A DNA stretch of 64,000 bases, taken from NCBI GenBank assembly GCA_046349775.1, contig JAXMBS010000022.1, forward strand, positions 1 to 64,000, given 5' to 3'. Made by a program: the position numbers and the translations under genes. This document shows, one piece after another, positions 36,326-45,207 of this stretch. This DNA comes from JAEUIG01 sp046349775 (GTDB lineage: Bacteria; Planctomycetota; Planctomycetia; Planctomycetales; Planctomycetaceae). The notes under the pieces are model-generated. The model worked only from the letters and a program-made list of their open reading frames with translations, was not told the origin of the DNA and did no database searches. Every line of letters begins with the position of its first letter. Position 1 is the stretch's first letter.

Positions 36326-36621
36326 ATGTCCGAACCGTTGAACGTGGCAGAGGTCCAGAAAGTCGCGCGGCTGCCGCGAATGAAGCTGTCGGCAGCCGAC
36401 GTCGCGAAGTTCTCGCAGCAACTCGGGGACGTCCTCGGCTACATCCACCAGCTCAACGAAGTCCCGACGGACGGGATCGAGCCGATGGTGCATGCCGTGG
36501 AAATCGAGAACGTGCGCGCGGATGAACTGCGGCCGTCGTTGCCGCGTGCAGAGGCCCAGGAACGCCCCGGGCGGACGGCAAGTATTTCCTCGTGCCGCAG
36601 ATTCTGGATTACGCGTCATGA
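36326..36621 (+). CDS. gatC: Asp/Glu-tRNA amidotransferase subunit C, one frameshift
   Basis: ATG 36326 follows AGAGGAG. The protein starts MSEPLNVAEVQKVARLPRMK and continues KFSQQLGDVLGYIHQLNEV and EPMVHAVEIENVRADELRPS, all typical of GatC. Near 36550 the frame changes, and the normal C-terminus (ADGKYFLVPQILDYAS, stop at 36619-36621) is in another frame. GatC is a small helical subunit that wraps GatA and GatB. The stop overlaps the gatA start (ATGA), so translation is probably coupled. The break is most likely a sequence error. Confidence 0.88.
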
Positions 36622-38115
36622 CAACCGGGTGGACCTGCGCGAGCACTGCGTGAAGGGCGTACCCCGTGTGTGGAGCCGCGCAGTCGTGTCTCGACCGGAT
36701 TACGCTACGCGCGATGGCCGAGTCGGGCGCGTATCTGGGCGTGGATCATGCGGACGTTCTGCGACAGGCCGAAGCCGTCGATCAAGCGAGCGTCCGGGGT
36801 CGCGCTCGGGAAGCTGGCCGGTTTGCCGGTCACGCTGAAGGACAACATCTGCGTGCGCGGAGGCCGTACGACTTGTGCCAGCCGGATGCTGGAGTCGTTC
36901 GCCGCCGTATGATGCGCATGTCGTCGAGCGGATTCGGGCAGCCGATGGAACTGCTGGGGCGCGCGAACCTCGGACGAGTTCGCGATGGGTTCCAGCTGCG
37001 AGAACTCGGCATTCCAGCAAAACGCACAATCCGTGGGATCTCGAACGACACCGGGAGGCCTCGGCAGTGGAGGTTCGGCAGCGGCGGTGGCGGGGGATGG
37101 CTCCGGCTGCCGTGCTGGGATCGGACACGGGGGAAGCATCCGGCAACCCGCGTCGTATTGCGGGATCGTGGGGATGAAACCCACGTACGGCAGAGTGTCA
37201 CGGTACGGCTTGGTGGCATTCGCGAGTTCGCTCGATCAGATCGGTCCGTTTGCGTGCGACGTGTACGGGGCGGCGTTGCTCCTGGAAGTCCTCGCCGGAC
37301 ATGATCCACGCGACACAACCAGCCTGGCGGAACCGGTCCCGGAGTTGACCCGGTCGCTCGATGAGCCGCTGGCCGGGCTGCGGATCGGCCTGGGCAAGTG
37401 AGCATTTTGCACTGGGACTCGATGCAGACGTCGAGCGGGCGGTGCGCGCGGCCGTCGACGTGTACAAGTCGTTGGGAGCGAGTGTTCACGAGATTTCGCT
37501 GCCGCACGTGCAATACGCGGTTGCCACGTATTACGTGGTCTCGTCGTCGGAAGCGTCGAGCACCAGCGCGTTATGACGGCGTGCACTACGGTGCCGCGCG
37601 GCGGAATTCTCCGATTTGATCGACATGTATTGCGCTCGGCGCGGCGAAGGCTTCGGCGACGAGGTCAAGCGACGGATCATGCTGGGAACGTACACACTTT
37701 CGTCCGGTTATTACGACGCGTACTACGTCAAGGCGCTGAAGGTCCGGCGGCTGATCCGGCAGGATTTTGACGAGGCATTTCGGGCAGGTGGATGTCATTG
37801 CCTCGCTGGCCGCACCGATGCCGGCATTCAAGCTGGCGGAGCTGGCGGACGATCCGCTGGCGATGTACCTGCAGGACATTTACACGTTGACGGCCACCTG
37901 GCGGGGCTGCCCGCGATTTCAATTCCGTGCGGATTCAAGCTGCCGGCGGGATGCCAATCGGCCTGCATCTGACGGCCGCGCTGCTTCAGGAAGATCTGCT
38001 GCTGCGAAGCGGCCCGGATGCACGAACGGGCGACCGGATCGGCACCAGCGGCGAGCCGCCGCTGTGCGGGGAGCCGCGGCGGCGTATGATCCGTCCGCAA
38101 GGCAACATGCATTGA
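36618..38115 (+). pseudogene. gatA: Asp/Glu-tRNA amidotransferase subunit A, many frameshifts
   Basis: Joined across frames, this is a full-length GatA: GKLAGLPVTLKDNICV (catalytic Lys), NLDEFAMGSSCENS-type sequence, a glycine/serine-rich loop, GGSIRQPASYCGIVGMKPTYGRVSRYGL (Ser nucleophile region), LDADVERAVRAAVD, IMLGTYTLSSGYYDAYY, and GMPIGLHLTAALLQED near the end. At least ten frame changes are needed. One is explained by a G5 run at 37129-37133 where six G are expected, and another by an extra base in the LDEFAMG segment. GatA releases ammonia from glutamine for tRNA-linked Gln/Asn synthesis. Loss would probably be lethal in bacteria lacking GlnRS, so I regard the breaks as errors. Confidence 0.88.
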
Positions 38116-38153
38116 AAGCGAATCAACACCAGCAACTTGGCGACGCCCGCTGG

Positions 38154-39650
38154 ATGCAAAATGTCACGCCCGTCATCGGACTGGAGATCCACGTCCAACT
38201 GCCTACGCATTCGAAAATCTTTGCGGCTGCGCGAATCGGTTCAACCCGGATGAGCCGAATACCCAGACCTGCCCGGTGTGCCTGGGCCTGCCCGGTTCAC
38301 TGCCGGTCATGAACGCTGACGCCTTCCGGCTGTCGCTGATCGCGGCCACGGCGCTGAACTGCGAGAGCCGTGCCGTCTACGAAGTGGGACCGGAAGCAGT
38401 ACTACTACCCCGACCTGCCGAAGGGCTATCAGATCAGCCAGTACGATCTGCCGTACAGCCAGCACGGCTGGCTGGACGTGACTCTGCCTGAGGCGCCGAC
38501 GCATCGCATCCGGATCCGCCGGGTGCATCTGGAAGAAGACGCCGGCAAGAATCTGCACGACGAGACCGGTCGCCGTGCCGATTCGCGCGTCGATCTCAAC
38601 CGTGCCGGCACGCCGCTGATGGAAATCGTCACCGAGCCGGACCTGCGGTCTGCCGCGGAAGCGAAGGTGTTTCTCGAAGAGATGCGGCTGCTGATGACTT
38701 ACCTGGAGGTCTCGGATTGCAACATGCAGGAGGGGAGCCTGCGGTGCGATGCGAACGTCAATCTGCACGTCGCCGGCGCCGACGGCAAGACGGTGGCGAC
38801 TCCGATTGTGGAGATCAAGAACCTGAACACGTTCCGCGGTGTCGAGGCGGCCGTTGAATTTGAGTTGGGGCGACAACGCGATGAGTTCGCAAAGACGGGC
38901 CGCAAGCTCGGCGATCCGGGTGTGGAGAAGGAGACGCGCGGCTGGGATGCCGACCGGGGTGTGACGTTTGCCCAGCGCGGGAAGGAAGAGGCGTCGGACT
39001 ATCGGTATTTCCCTGATCCGGACCTGGCGCCGGTGACGGTCCGCGCAGCGGAATGTGATGCGATCCGGCAGGGGCTGTGTGAATTGCCGGCGGCGCGGCG
39101 TGGTCGGTTTCAGACAGCGCGCGGGCTTTCCGAGTATGACGCGGCGGTGATCATCGACCAGGGACGGGAGTTTGCCGATTACTTCGAGCGCGTCGCCGAT
39201 GCGTGTGGAGACGCCAAACAGGCGGCCAACTGGGCGACTCAGGACGTGCAGCGCGAGTTGAACGAGCGGCGGTGTGCGATCTCGGATTTCCCGATCACGG
39301 CCGCGATTCTCGGGACGATCCTGGCGCGGATCACATCGTCGGCGATCACCGTCAAGAGCGGTCGCGAGCTGTTCGCGGAACTCCTGCGGCGGCATGACGG
39401 GGAAGAACAAACCGAGTCGATCGATATTGACGCTTTGATCGACGAGCGCGGTCTGCGGCTCGTCTCCGGCGGAGGCGCCATGGACGCGGCGATCGACGCG
39501 GCGATTGCGGCCAGCCCGCAGGCGATCATCGACTTCAAGGCCGGGAAGCAGCAGGCGCTGGGAGCGGTCATCGGCAAGATCATGCGGGAGCTGCGCGGCG
39601 CAGACGCCAAGGCGGTCCGGGAGCGACTGCTGGCACGACTGCAGGAGTGA
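38154..39650 (+). CDS. gatB: Asp/Glu-tRNA amidotransferase subunit B, two frameshifts near the start
   Basis: The ATG at 38154 opens MQNVTPVIGLEIHVQLPTHSK. The frame shifts near 38222 (the expected CGCANRFNP lies across frames) and again near 38383 (expected VYKWDRKQYYYPDLPKGYQ). From there 420 residues are clean: VHLEEDAGKNLHDE, VDLNRAGTPLMEIVTEPD, CDANVNLHVAG, IVEIKNLNTFRGVE, DYRYFPDPDLAPV, and the C-terminal YqeY-like tail. GatB binds and activates the mischarged tRNA for amidation. It is the last gene of gatC-gatA-gatB. Confidence 0.92.
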
Positions 39651-39796
39651 ACTGCCGCGGCCCCGCGCGGGATTTCGACAATCGATTCCAACACGGGAGC
39701 GGCCCGCGTGCGTAGGATAAGGCGTCAGGCTGAACCGTTCGGGACAGCCAACCATGCTCCCGTCGGCAGCCTTCACGCAACCCGGAGCGGAGTCCC

Positions 39797-40366
39797 ATGA
39801 GTACCTGGTTCACGGAGTCGGCGTGGCCGCCGATCATGATCCTGGCCACCGGTGCGGTTGCCGGCATCGCATTGTTCTTCACGACCCAGCGCGTGAAGTA
39901 CCTGTCGGCGGTCCTGCCGCTCATCATCTTCGGTCCGATGATTTACGCGTACGAGCGGCGGACGATCACGGAACGCGAGCGCGTGGAGGCGGCTGTCATC
40001 GGGGCGGTGCGTGCATTCGAGCGCGAGGACCGGGCAGGCACGCTGGCGTTTTTCTCTGCCAGAAATCACGAACTCCGCCGGGAGGCGAACGACACAATGG
40101 ACCTCGTCCAACCAGCCGGGGCATTCAGCGTTACGGATATGTCCGTCACGATGCTGAGTCGCGAAAGTCGTGCGCTGTCGCGGTTTCGCGTGACCGGTCC
40201 AATCAAGGTGCTCGAATTCGGCGACGTCGGTACGCGGCCGTCTCGCTGGGAGATGACCTGGCAAAAGGAGGGAGGCGACTGGAAGATCATCGACCTGCAA
40301 CGACTCGATCCGGTCAGCGGCGAACGGATGGCGATCGAAACTCCCAGTGAGCGCGCCCAGCAATGA
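39797..40366 (+). CDS. Membrane-anchored hypothetical protein with NTF2-like domain
   Basis: The 189-residue product has two membrane segments in the first 55 residues (PIMILATGAVAGIALFF and YLSAVLPLIIFGPMIYAY). The soluble part (ERVEAAVIGAVRAFEREDRAGTLAFFS to WEMTWQKEGGDWKIIDLQRL) resembles an NTF2/SnoaL-like cone fold that ends in the typical GDWKIxD strand. Function is unknown. It stands alone between gatB and the convergent Lon-domain gene. Confidence 0.65.
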   Translation: MSTWFTESAWPPIMILATGAVAGIALFFTTQRVKYLSAVLPLIIFGPMIYAYERRTITERERVEAAVIGAVRAFEREDRAGTLAFFSARNHELRREANDTMDLVQPAGAFSVTDMSVTMLSRESRALSRFRVTGPIKVLEFGDVGTRPSRWEMTWQKEGGDWKIIDLQRLDPVSGERMAIETPSERAQQ

Positions 40367-40399
40367 AGCATCGGTCGGGCCAAAGTGGAAGCAGCGGCG

Positions 40400-41101
40400 C
40401 TAATTCGGACTGAACGGCGGCGGAAACGGCGAGACACTCGGGCGACGCGCTGAGCGCAGTTCCGACCGGAGCGCATCCAGGAGCAGGTCGCTGCGCAGAT
40501 CGATGCGCGTTTCCTGCAGAAGCCGCAGCTGTACTTCCGGCCCGAGCCCCGACGCGTGAGCCAGCACGTCACACAACGCTCCCAGGCTGAGTTCACCGTC
40601 AATCAGCACCGCGCGTTCGAGTGTCTCGACTGCGGCGGGGTGTAGCTTCGTGAAGACGTCCAGCAGTTCGTGACGGCGTTGCAGCCGGTCAACCGTCGGC
40701 GGCGTGCCATACACGTCCGGGAGCATCTGTAGCCGCGCCTGCCGGTAGGGTGCGCTGGGCGGCAGCTCTGCGATAATTCGTGCCCGCAGCAGACCACGCA
40801 CCAGGAGCATGTAGCGCCCGTCAGGCAGACGCTGGTCGGCTTCAATCTGCGCCAGGCAGACGACGGGATGCAATGGCAGGTCGTTCCGTTCGTAGTGCGC
40901 CTCCCAGCCCGGCTGCAGCACCGCCATCCCGATCAGCCGGGGCCCCTGCAGCGCTGCGGCGGTCAGACTGCGATAGCGCTCCTCGAAGACGTGCAGCGGC
41001 TGTACGACTTGCGGCAACAGCGCGACGTTGGGGAGCGGAAACAGCGGCGCCGTCCCATGAAAGCAATCGAGCCCCGTACCTGTCGCCAGCGGCGCCGCCA
41101 T
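40400..41101 (-). CDS. Lon N-terminal (substrate-binding) domain protein
   Basis: Starting at ATG 41101 the product has 233 residues. The N-terminal PLFPLPNVALLPQVVQPLHVFEERYR motif and the LPLHPVVCLAQIEADQRLPDGRYMLLVRGLLRARI block are those of the LonA substrate-binding domain. There is no ATPase or protease part, so it is a stand-alone Lon domain protein of unknown activity. It follows the DUF309 gene with an 8-bp gap and is surely co-transcribed with it. A longer in-frame start upstream overlaps DUF309 in a wrong frame and is rejected. Confidence 0.85.
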   Translation of the reverse strand: MAAPLATGTGLDCFHGTAPLFPLPNVALLPQVVQPLHVFEERYRSLTAAALQGPRLIGMAVLQPGWEAHYERNDLPLHPVVCLAQIEADQRLPDGRYMLLVRGLLRARIIAELPPSAPYRQARLQMLPDVYGTPPTVDRLQRRHELLDVFTKLHPAAVETLERAVLIDGELSLGALCDVLAHASGLGPEVQLRLLQETRIDLRSDLLLDALRSELRSARRPSVSPFPPPFSPN

Positions 41102-41109
41102 CGCAGACC

Positions 41110-41484
41110 TCACAATTGATGAATTCTCGGTATCCGCTGTTCGTTCAGGATCAGTCCGGCCGGATAGGCTGTGTGCGGCGCGAGCAGTTCTGCAAAACAC
41201 GCGCGAAACTCGCCGATCAGTCGCTCGACGTCGACTCCCCGGCAGGCGGGTTGGAACGGCTCCAGATACCGGATCGCCGAGCCGGCCATCTTCCGCGCGC
41301 CTCCCAGGTTCCCTTCTCCAAAGTGAAACAGCGCCACCGCAGCGTGTATCAGGCCCTGATAGAACTCGCGTCCCGCCAGCGTCTCCCCCCAGATTTCCTC
41401 GAGCACGTCGTGGCACGCGAAAAACTCGCGCGCGTTGAAGAGGTCGATGGCCTCCTGAAAGCGTGGGTCGATCTCCTGTTCCAT
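41110..41484 (-). CDS. DUF309 protein
   Basis: ATG 41484 has GGGAG upstream; 124 residues. The DUF309 signature is clear: FQEAIDLFNAREFFACHDVLEEIW, then REFYQGLIHAAVALFHFGEGNLGGARKM with its conserved His residues. The domain is a small helical bundle common in actinobacteria, cyanobacteria and planctomycetes; function is unknown. It is the first gene of a two-gene operon with the Lon-domain gene. Confidence 0.88.
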   Translation of the reverse strand: MEQEIDPRFQEAIDLFNAREFFACHDVLEEIWGETLAGREFYQGLIHAAVALFHFGEGNLGGARKMAGSAIRYLEPFQPACRGVDVERLIGEFRACFAELLAPHTAYPAGLILNEQRIPRIHQL

Positions 41485-41624
41485 CCAACTCCCTCGACGG
41501 CCGTGCTGCAAATCCGCTAGCGTGGCTGCGTTTTCCGGTTCCTGACTTCGCATGATTTTAGGGTGGCGGTTTCTCCTCCGTCCACGGCGAATCAGGCAGG
41601 CGCCTGCGTTTCAGGAGTGATTCC

Positions 41625-42389
41625 GTGCCGAGAGAGTCGCACGCTGCCAAATTGCAACGCGTCGGCAGAATCGTGCGCCGCCTATGCGCTGCGTATCCCG
41701 ATGCCGAGTGCGCGCTGCAGCATGTCGACCCGTTTCAACTGATCGCCGCCACGATCCTGTCGGCGCAGTGCACCGATGAGCGAGTCAATCTTGTCACGCC
41801 GGCGCTGTTTGAGAAGTATGCCACACCCCAGCGGCTGGCGGCGGCGCAGCAGGCCGATGTGGAGCGGATCATTCAGTCGACCGGCTTCTTCCGCAGCAAG
41901 GCGAAGAGCCTGATCGGAATGGCGCAGGGACTCGTCGAGCGGCATGGGGGCAAAGTGCCGAAAACTCTCGACGAACTGGTCGCGCTGCCGGGCGTCGGGC
42001 GCAAGACGGCGAATGTCGTCCTGGGGACGGCCTTCGGCATTCCCAGCGGTGTCGTCGTTGATACGCACGTGACGCGCATCTCGCGGCTGCTGGGGCTGAC
42101 CCGCGAGACCACAGCGGAAAAGATCGAGCAGGATCTGATGCGGCTTGTGCCGTCGTCGGAATGGATCAACTTTTCGCACCGGTTGATCCATCATGGCCGG
42201 CGGATCTGCATTGCACGGCGGCCGAAATGTCCGGAGTGTCCCCTGTTGACGGAGTGCCTGGCGCGTCGGGCTGCCGCCGCTGGCGGAGGATTCAGGATCC
42301 GGTCCCGGTGCGGCGGGACGGGTTTCAGGCGGCGGCAGGGACGCAACTCGAAGCCAGGCTCCAGATTCCAGAATCCAAAATCGCGTTGA
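41625..42389 (+). CDS. nth: Endonuclease III (DNA glycosylase/AP lyase)
   Basis: GTG 41625 starts a 254-residue protein. It has LIAATILSAQCTDERVNLV, the helix-hairpin-helix LPGVGRKTANVVLG with the catalytic Lys, VVVDTHVTRIS with the catalytic Asp, and an iron-sulfur loop CIARRPKCPECPLLTEC with the spacing C-x6-C-x2-C-x5-C. The enzyme removes oxidised pyrimidines and cleaves the resulting abasic site in base excision repair. The C-terminal 40 residues after the cluster are low-complexity and longer than usual, which may reflect a late frame change. The gene is divergent from the DUF309 operon. Confidence 0.93.
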   Translation: MPRESHAAKLQRVGRIVRRLCAAYPDAECALQHVDPFQLIAATILSAQCTDERVNLVTPALFEKYATPQRLAAAQQADVERIIQSTGFFRSKAKSLIGMAQGLVERHGGKVPKTLDELVALPGVGRKTANVVLGTAFGIPSGVVVDTHVTRISRLLGLTRETTAEKIEQDLMRLVPSSEWINFSHRLIHHGRRICIARRPKCPECPLLTECLARRAAAAGGGFRIRSRCGGTGFRRRQGRNSKPGSRFQNPKSR

Positions 42390-42470
42390 GCCGCCGGTCC
42401 ATTGGACTTTCCCCGGTCCGCCCTCTAACTTGGCGCTGGTCCACATCCCCCAGGCGACTCTGCTGCGGCC

Positions 42471-43040
42471 ATGATCCTCACTGGCGAAGAAATCCGCGCC
42501 CGGCTCGGCGGCGACATTCAGATCGATCCGTTCGCAGAGTCGCAGCTCAATCCCAACAGCTACAACCTGCGGCTGCACCACGAGCTGCTGGTGTATGAGG
42601 AGATCGTTCTGGACATGCGGCGGCCGAACCGGTTCCGTCGGTACGAAATTCCCCCGGAAGGGCTCGTGCTGAGTCCGAACCAGCTTTATCTCGGCCGGAC
42701 GATTGAACGGACGGAGACGCACAATCTGGTGCCGATGCTGGAGGGCCGCTCGTCGATCGGCCGGCTGGGCCTGTTCGTGCACGTGACGGCGGGCTTCGGC
42801 GACGTTGGCTTCTGCGGCTACTGGACGCTGGAAATGTTCGCCGTCCAGCCGATCCGGATTTATCCGGGCGTGGAGATCGCGCAGATCTTTTATCACACGA
42901 TCGAAGGGGACGTCCGCGAGTACGCCAGCGAAAAGTACCAGCACAATCGCGACATTCAGCCGAGCCTGCTGTTCAAGGAATTCCAGCAGGACGACGACCG
43001 GCAAATGCGGCTGGCGTTCGGTCAGGAGAAGCCGGGGTGA
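42471..43040 (+). CDS. dcd: dCTP deaminase
   Basis: The 189-residue protein has the trimeric dUTPase-fold signatures of Dcd: DPFAESQLNPNSYNLRLH near the start, EGRSSIGRLGLFVHVTAGFGD with the substrate-binding Arg-Ser-Ser, and GYWTLEMF with the catalytic Glu. The C-terminal YASEKYQHNRDIQPSLLFKEF is also typical. It deaminates dCTP to dUTP, feeding dTMP synthesis. No dUTPase gene is nearby, and a bifunctional activity cannot be excluded. The frame is intact. Confidence 0.93.
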   Translation: MILTGEEIRARLGGDIQIDPFAESQLNPNSYNLRLHHELLVYEEIVLDMRRPNRFRRYEIPPEGLVLSPNQLYLGRTIERTETHNLVPMLEGRSSIGRLGLFVHVTAGFGDVGFCGYWTLEMFAVQPIRIYPGVEIAQIFYHTIEGDVREYASEKYQHNRDIQPSLLFKEFQQDDDRQMRLAFGQEKPG

Positions 43041-43279
43041 CGGACTTCGACCGCGCTGCGGCATCTGCACAGACACCCTCATTGGGCGAATGACTGTTTG
43101 GCAGGAGCCTTGAGAATCATTGAACTGTCGCCGGCGGCTCAATCTGAGAATCTCCCATCCATTGCGGAATCAAGATGCCTCGAAGTCCGTGATCGCATCG
43201 TTCTGCGTGCTGCTGCTCTGCAGCGGGTGTTTCGGTCGGAAGCCGAATCCAACCCGCAGAGAACGCATCCGAGACTGCT

Positions 43280-43745
43280 ATGCCAGCTCCGCAGTTCGAC
43301 GCGGACACAAGGGCCCTGATCGATCGCAGCATGGAGGAACTGCGGCTCAAACCGAGGCTACGACGGACGTGGCACATCGGGGAGGCCGCCTGGGAACTCG
43401 ACCAGGACACCGGGACAATTGCATTCACGGGCGAGAAGTGGATTGCGACGGGCGCCCGCAGATCATCGGCACCTATAACACCGACGACGGAACGTGCCTG
43501 GAGCTGGGACAATCCGTCGATCAGCCAGGTTGCAGGAGCACGCACAGAAACTCCGCACGCATGGTCAGCAGCACGGTATCAACGCATTGACCACAAGGAA
43601 GCTGGCGTGCGACGAGAATACCGCGTGGGAACTGACGGCACTTGCCTGCCACCTGTGTGAAGCCCAGGGGGCCTACCGCGGCCCGGCCGGTTCCACGCTG
43701 GTATTCATGACATTCGGCGAGGTCGCGCTGAAGGCGAAGGATTGA
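43280..43745 (+). pseudogene. DUF6882-type protein, frameshifted
   Basis: Pieces in three frames combine to MPAPQFDADTRALIDRSMEE, WHIGEAAWELDQDTGTIAFTG, PQIIGTYNTDDGT, SWDNPSI, RTHGQQHGINALTTRKLACDE, and ALACHLCEAQGAYRGPAGS followed by LVFMTFGEVALK. This is the DUF6882 pattern, a family of unknown function. At least three frame changes are present. Just upstream (about 43170-43280) another frame reads SVIASFCVLLLCSGCFG, a lipoprotein-type signal with a lipobox Cys, which might belong to a separate small lipoprotein. Confidence 0.6.
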
Positions 43746-43766
43746 ATCCCGCGCCTTAACTGTCTG

Positions 43767-44528
43767 TCACTTCTTCGCACCTTCGTCCCGCGATTCTTTC
43801 ACCCTTTCCACCCGCCTCTGCGCCAGCAGCCACTCGTAGAACGCAGGGTCGTCGTACACCGCGTTCCACGAGATGTGACCGACGCCGGGGAAGACCGTCA
43901 GCTTCGGATTCGCGCCTTCCTTCTTGAGGGCGTCGACCATTTCCTGCGACCGGCGCAGCGGGACGCCTTCGTCCAGTTCACCGTGGAATACCCACACGGG
44001 GATGTGCTTGATCGTCTTGACCCAGCCTGGTTCGCCGCCGCCGCAGATCGGCGCCAGCGCCGCAAAGCGGTCCGGCGCGTCGAAGGCCAGCGCCCAGAGA
44101 CCATAGCCTCCCATGCTGATGCCCGTGACGTAGATCCGGTCCTGGTCGACCTTGAGTTTCTCGCAGAGGTCGTCGAGCAGCGCCAGCAGCGTGACCGACT
44201 GCCAGCGCTGGTCCTTGGGACACTGCGGCGAGACGACGATCATCGGGAACTGCCTGCCGGCTGCGATCAGCTTTGGTGGTCCGTGAATCTTCAGCAGTTC
44301 GATGTCGTCGCCGCGCTCCCCGCCCCCGTGCAGAAACAGCAGCAGCGGCCACTTTTCGTGCGCGTCGTAATCCTGTGGCAGGTAGAGCAAATAGTTCATC
44401 TCGACTTGAAGTGAGCGGTCGAGATGTGCGGGCTGCTGCTGGCCGGTCTGCTCCGAGTCACCGGCGGTGAGCAGGCCTGGCTTTGTGAACGGGACCAGCA
44501 GTGCCAACACCAGAGCAGCAGTTCGCAT
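43767..44528 (-). CDS. Secreted esterase (alpha/beta hydrolase)
   Basis: ATG 44528 with GGAG upstream gives 253 residues. A signal peptide is followed by LLLFLHGGGERGDD (oxyanion loop), IYVTGISMGGYGLWALAF (nucleophile Ser in GISMGGY), VWVFHGELDEGVPL (catalytic Asp region) and GVGHISWN (catalytic His). This is the phospholipase/carboxylesterase or feruloyl-esterase-like group seen in many planctomycetes. A role in polysaccharide ester hydrolysis outside the cytoplasm is likely. The frame is intact. Confidence 0.85.
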   Translation of the reverse strand: MRTAALVLALLVPFTKPGLLTAGDSEQTGQQQPAHLDRSLQVEMNYLLYLPQDYDAHEKWPLLLFLHGGGERGDDIELLKIHGPPKLIAAGRQFPMIVVSPQCPKDQRWQSVTLLALLDDLCEKLKVDQDRIYVTGISMGGYGLWALAFDAPDRFAALAPICGGGEPGWVKTIKHIPVWVFHGELDEGVPLRRSQEMVDALKKEGANPKLTVFPGVGHISWNAVYDDPAFYEWLLAQRRVERVKESRDEGAKK

Positions 44529-44641
44529 GGAAGAATCTCCGAAAGCACGACGGAAATGCCGGAGCACTGCGGTTCGCAATCGAGCCGCTGTCAGAGTGCT
44601 GAAGCGTCCCGGACGCGGCAAACGTTAAGGACGGAAGAGTT

Positions 44642-45127
44642 TCAGAACAGCGGCGGCAGGCCGCGCATCCGCCGCCAGGCGGACAACTGCCCCAGATGCG
44701 TGCCCAGGTGACCGGTCATCAGGAATGTGCACATCTCGCCGATCGTTGGCAGCCGGTCGCGCAGCCGTGCATTCGGATTGGGCCGCTGCATCCGTTCCAG
44801 GTCGGCATTCGTGGCCAGCTCCCGCACTCGAGCGTGCGTCTCGCGGAAGATGCGGACGATCTCGTCGCGCGCAGGGTAATCGCTGCGGTTGCTGCTGAGC
44901 TTCGAATCGCGACCGAACTTCGCCGTCCAGTCCGGGGTCGTGAGCTTCTCTCCCCCCAACAGTCCGATGGCTCCGTCGGCCGCCATCGCGAGGTGCCCCA
45001 GGATCCAGGCCGGGTGATTGATTCCGGGGAGCGGCTGCGCCGTAAAGTCGGCGTCGTCGATGTCGGCGATCAACATCTCGGCATAGCCGAGCAGCATCGC
45101 GTTGGAGGCGAGGTCCGAGGCAAACAC
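44642..45127 (-). CDS. DinB-family protein
   Basis: GTG 45127 follows AGGAG, giving 161 residues. The DinB four-helix bundle is visible: an early helix ending in the metal-binding His of NHPAWILGHLAMA, and a late HLGTHLGQLSAWRRM motif with the other two His residues. DinB proteins are metal-dependent; bacillithiol-type S-transferases are in this superfamily, but most members have unknown substrates. An in-frame extension of 28 codons upstream is unlikely given the ribosome site. Confidence 0.8.
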   Translation of the reverse strand: MFASDLASNAMLLGYAEMLIADIDDADFTAQPLPGINHPAWILGHLAMAADGAIGLLGGEKLTTPDWTAKFGRDSKLSSNRSDYPARDEIVRIFRETHARVRELATNADLERMQRPNPNARLRDRLPTIGEMCTFLMTGHLGTHLGQLSAWRRMRGLPPLF

Positions 45128-45207
45128 GCGGGGAGTCTCCTGAAGCTTGTGCGAGGGAGTAGCGGCGGTCGGGCACGTGGGATCGTAGCGGATCCGCACG
45201 CCTGCGG

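Noticed and set aside
38307..39776. Minus-strand frame of 489 codons opposite gatB
   Set aside because: gatB is certain; no motif in the opposite frame.
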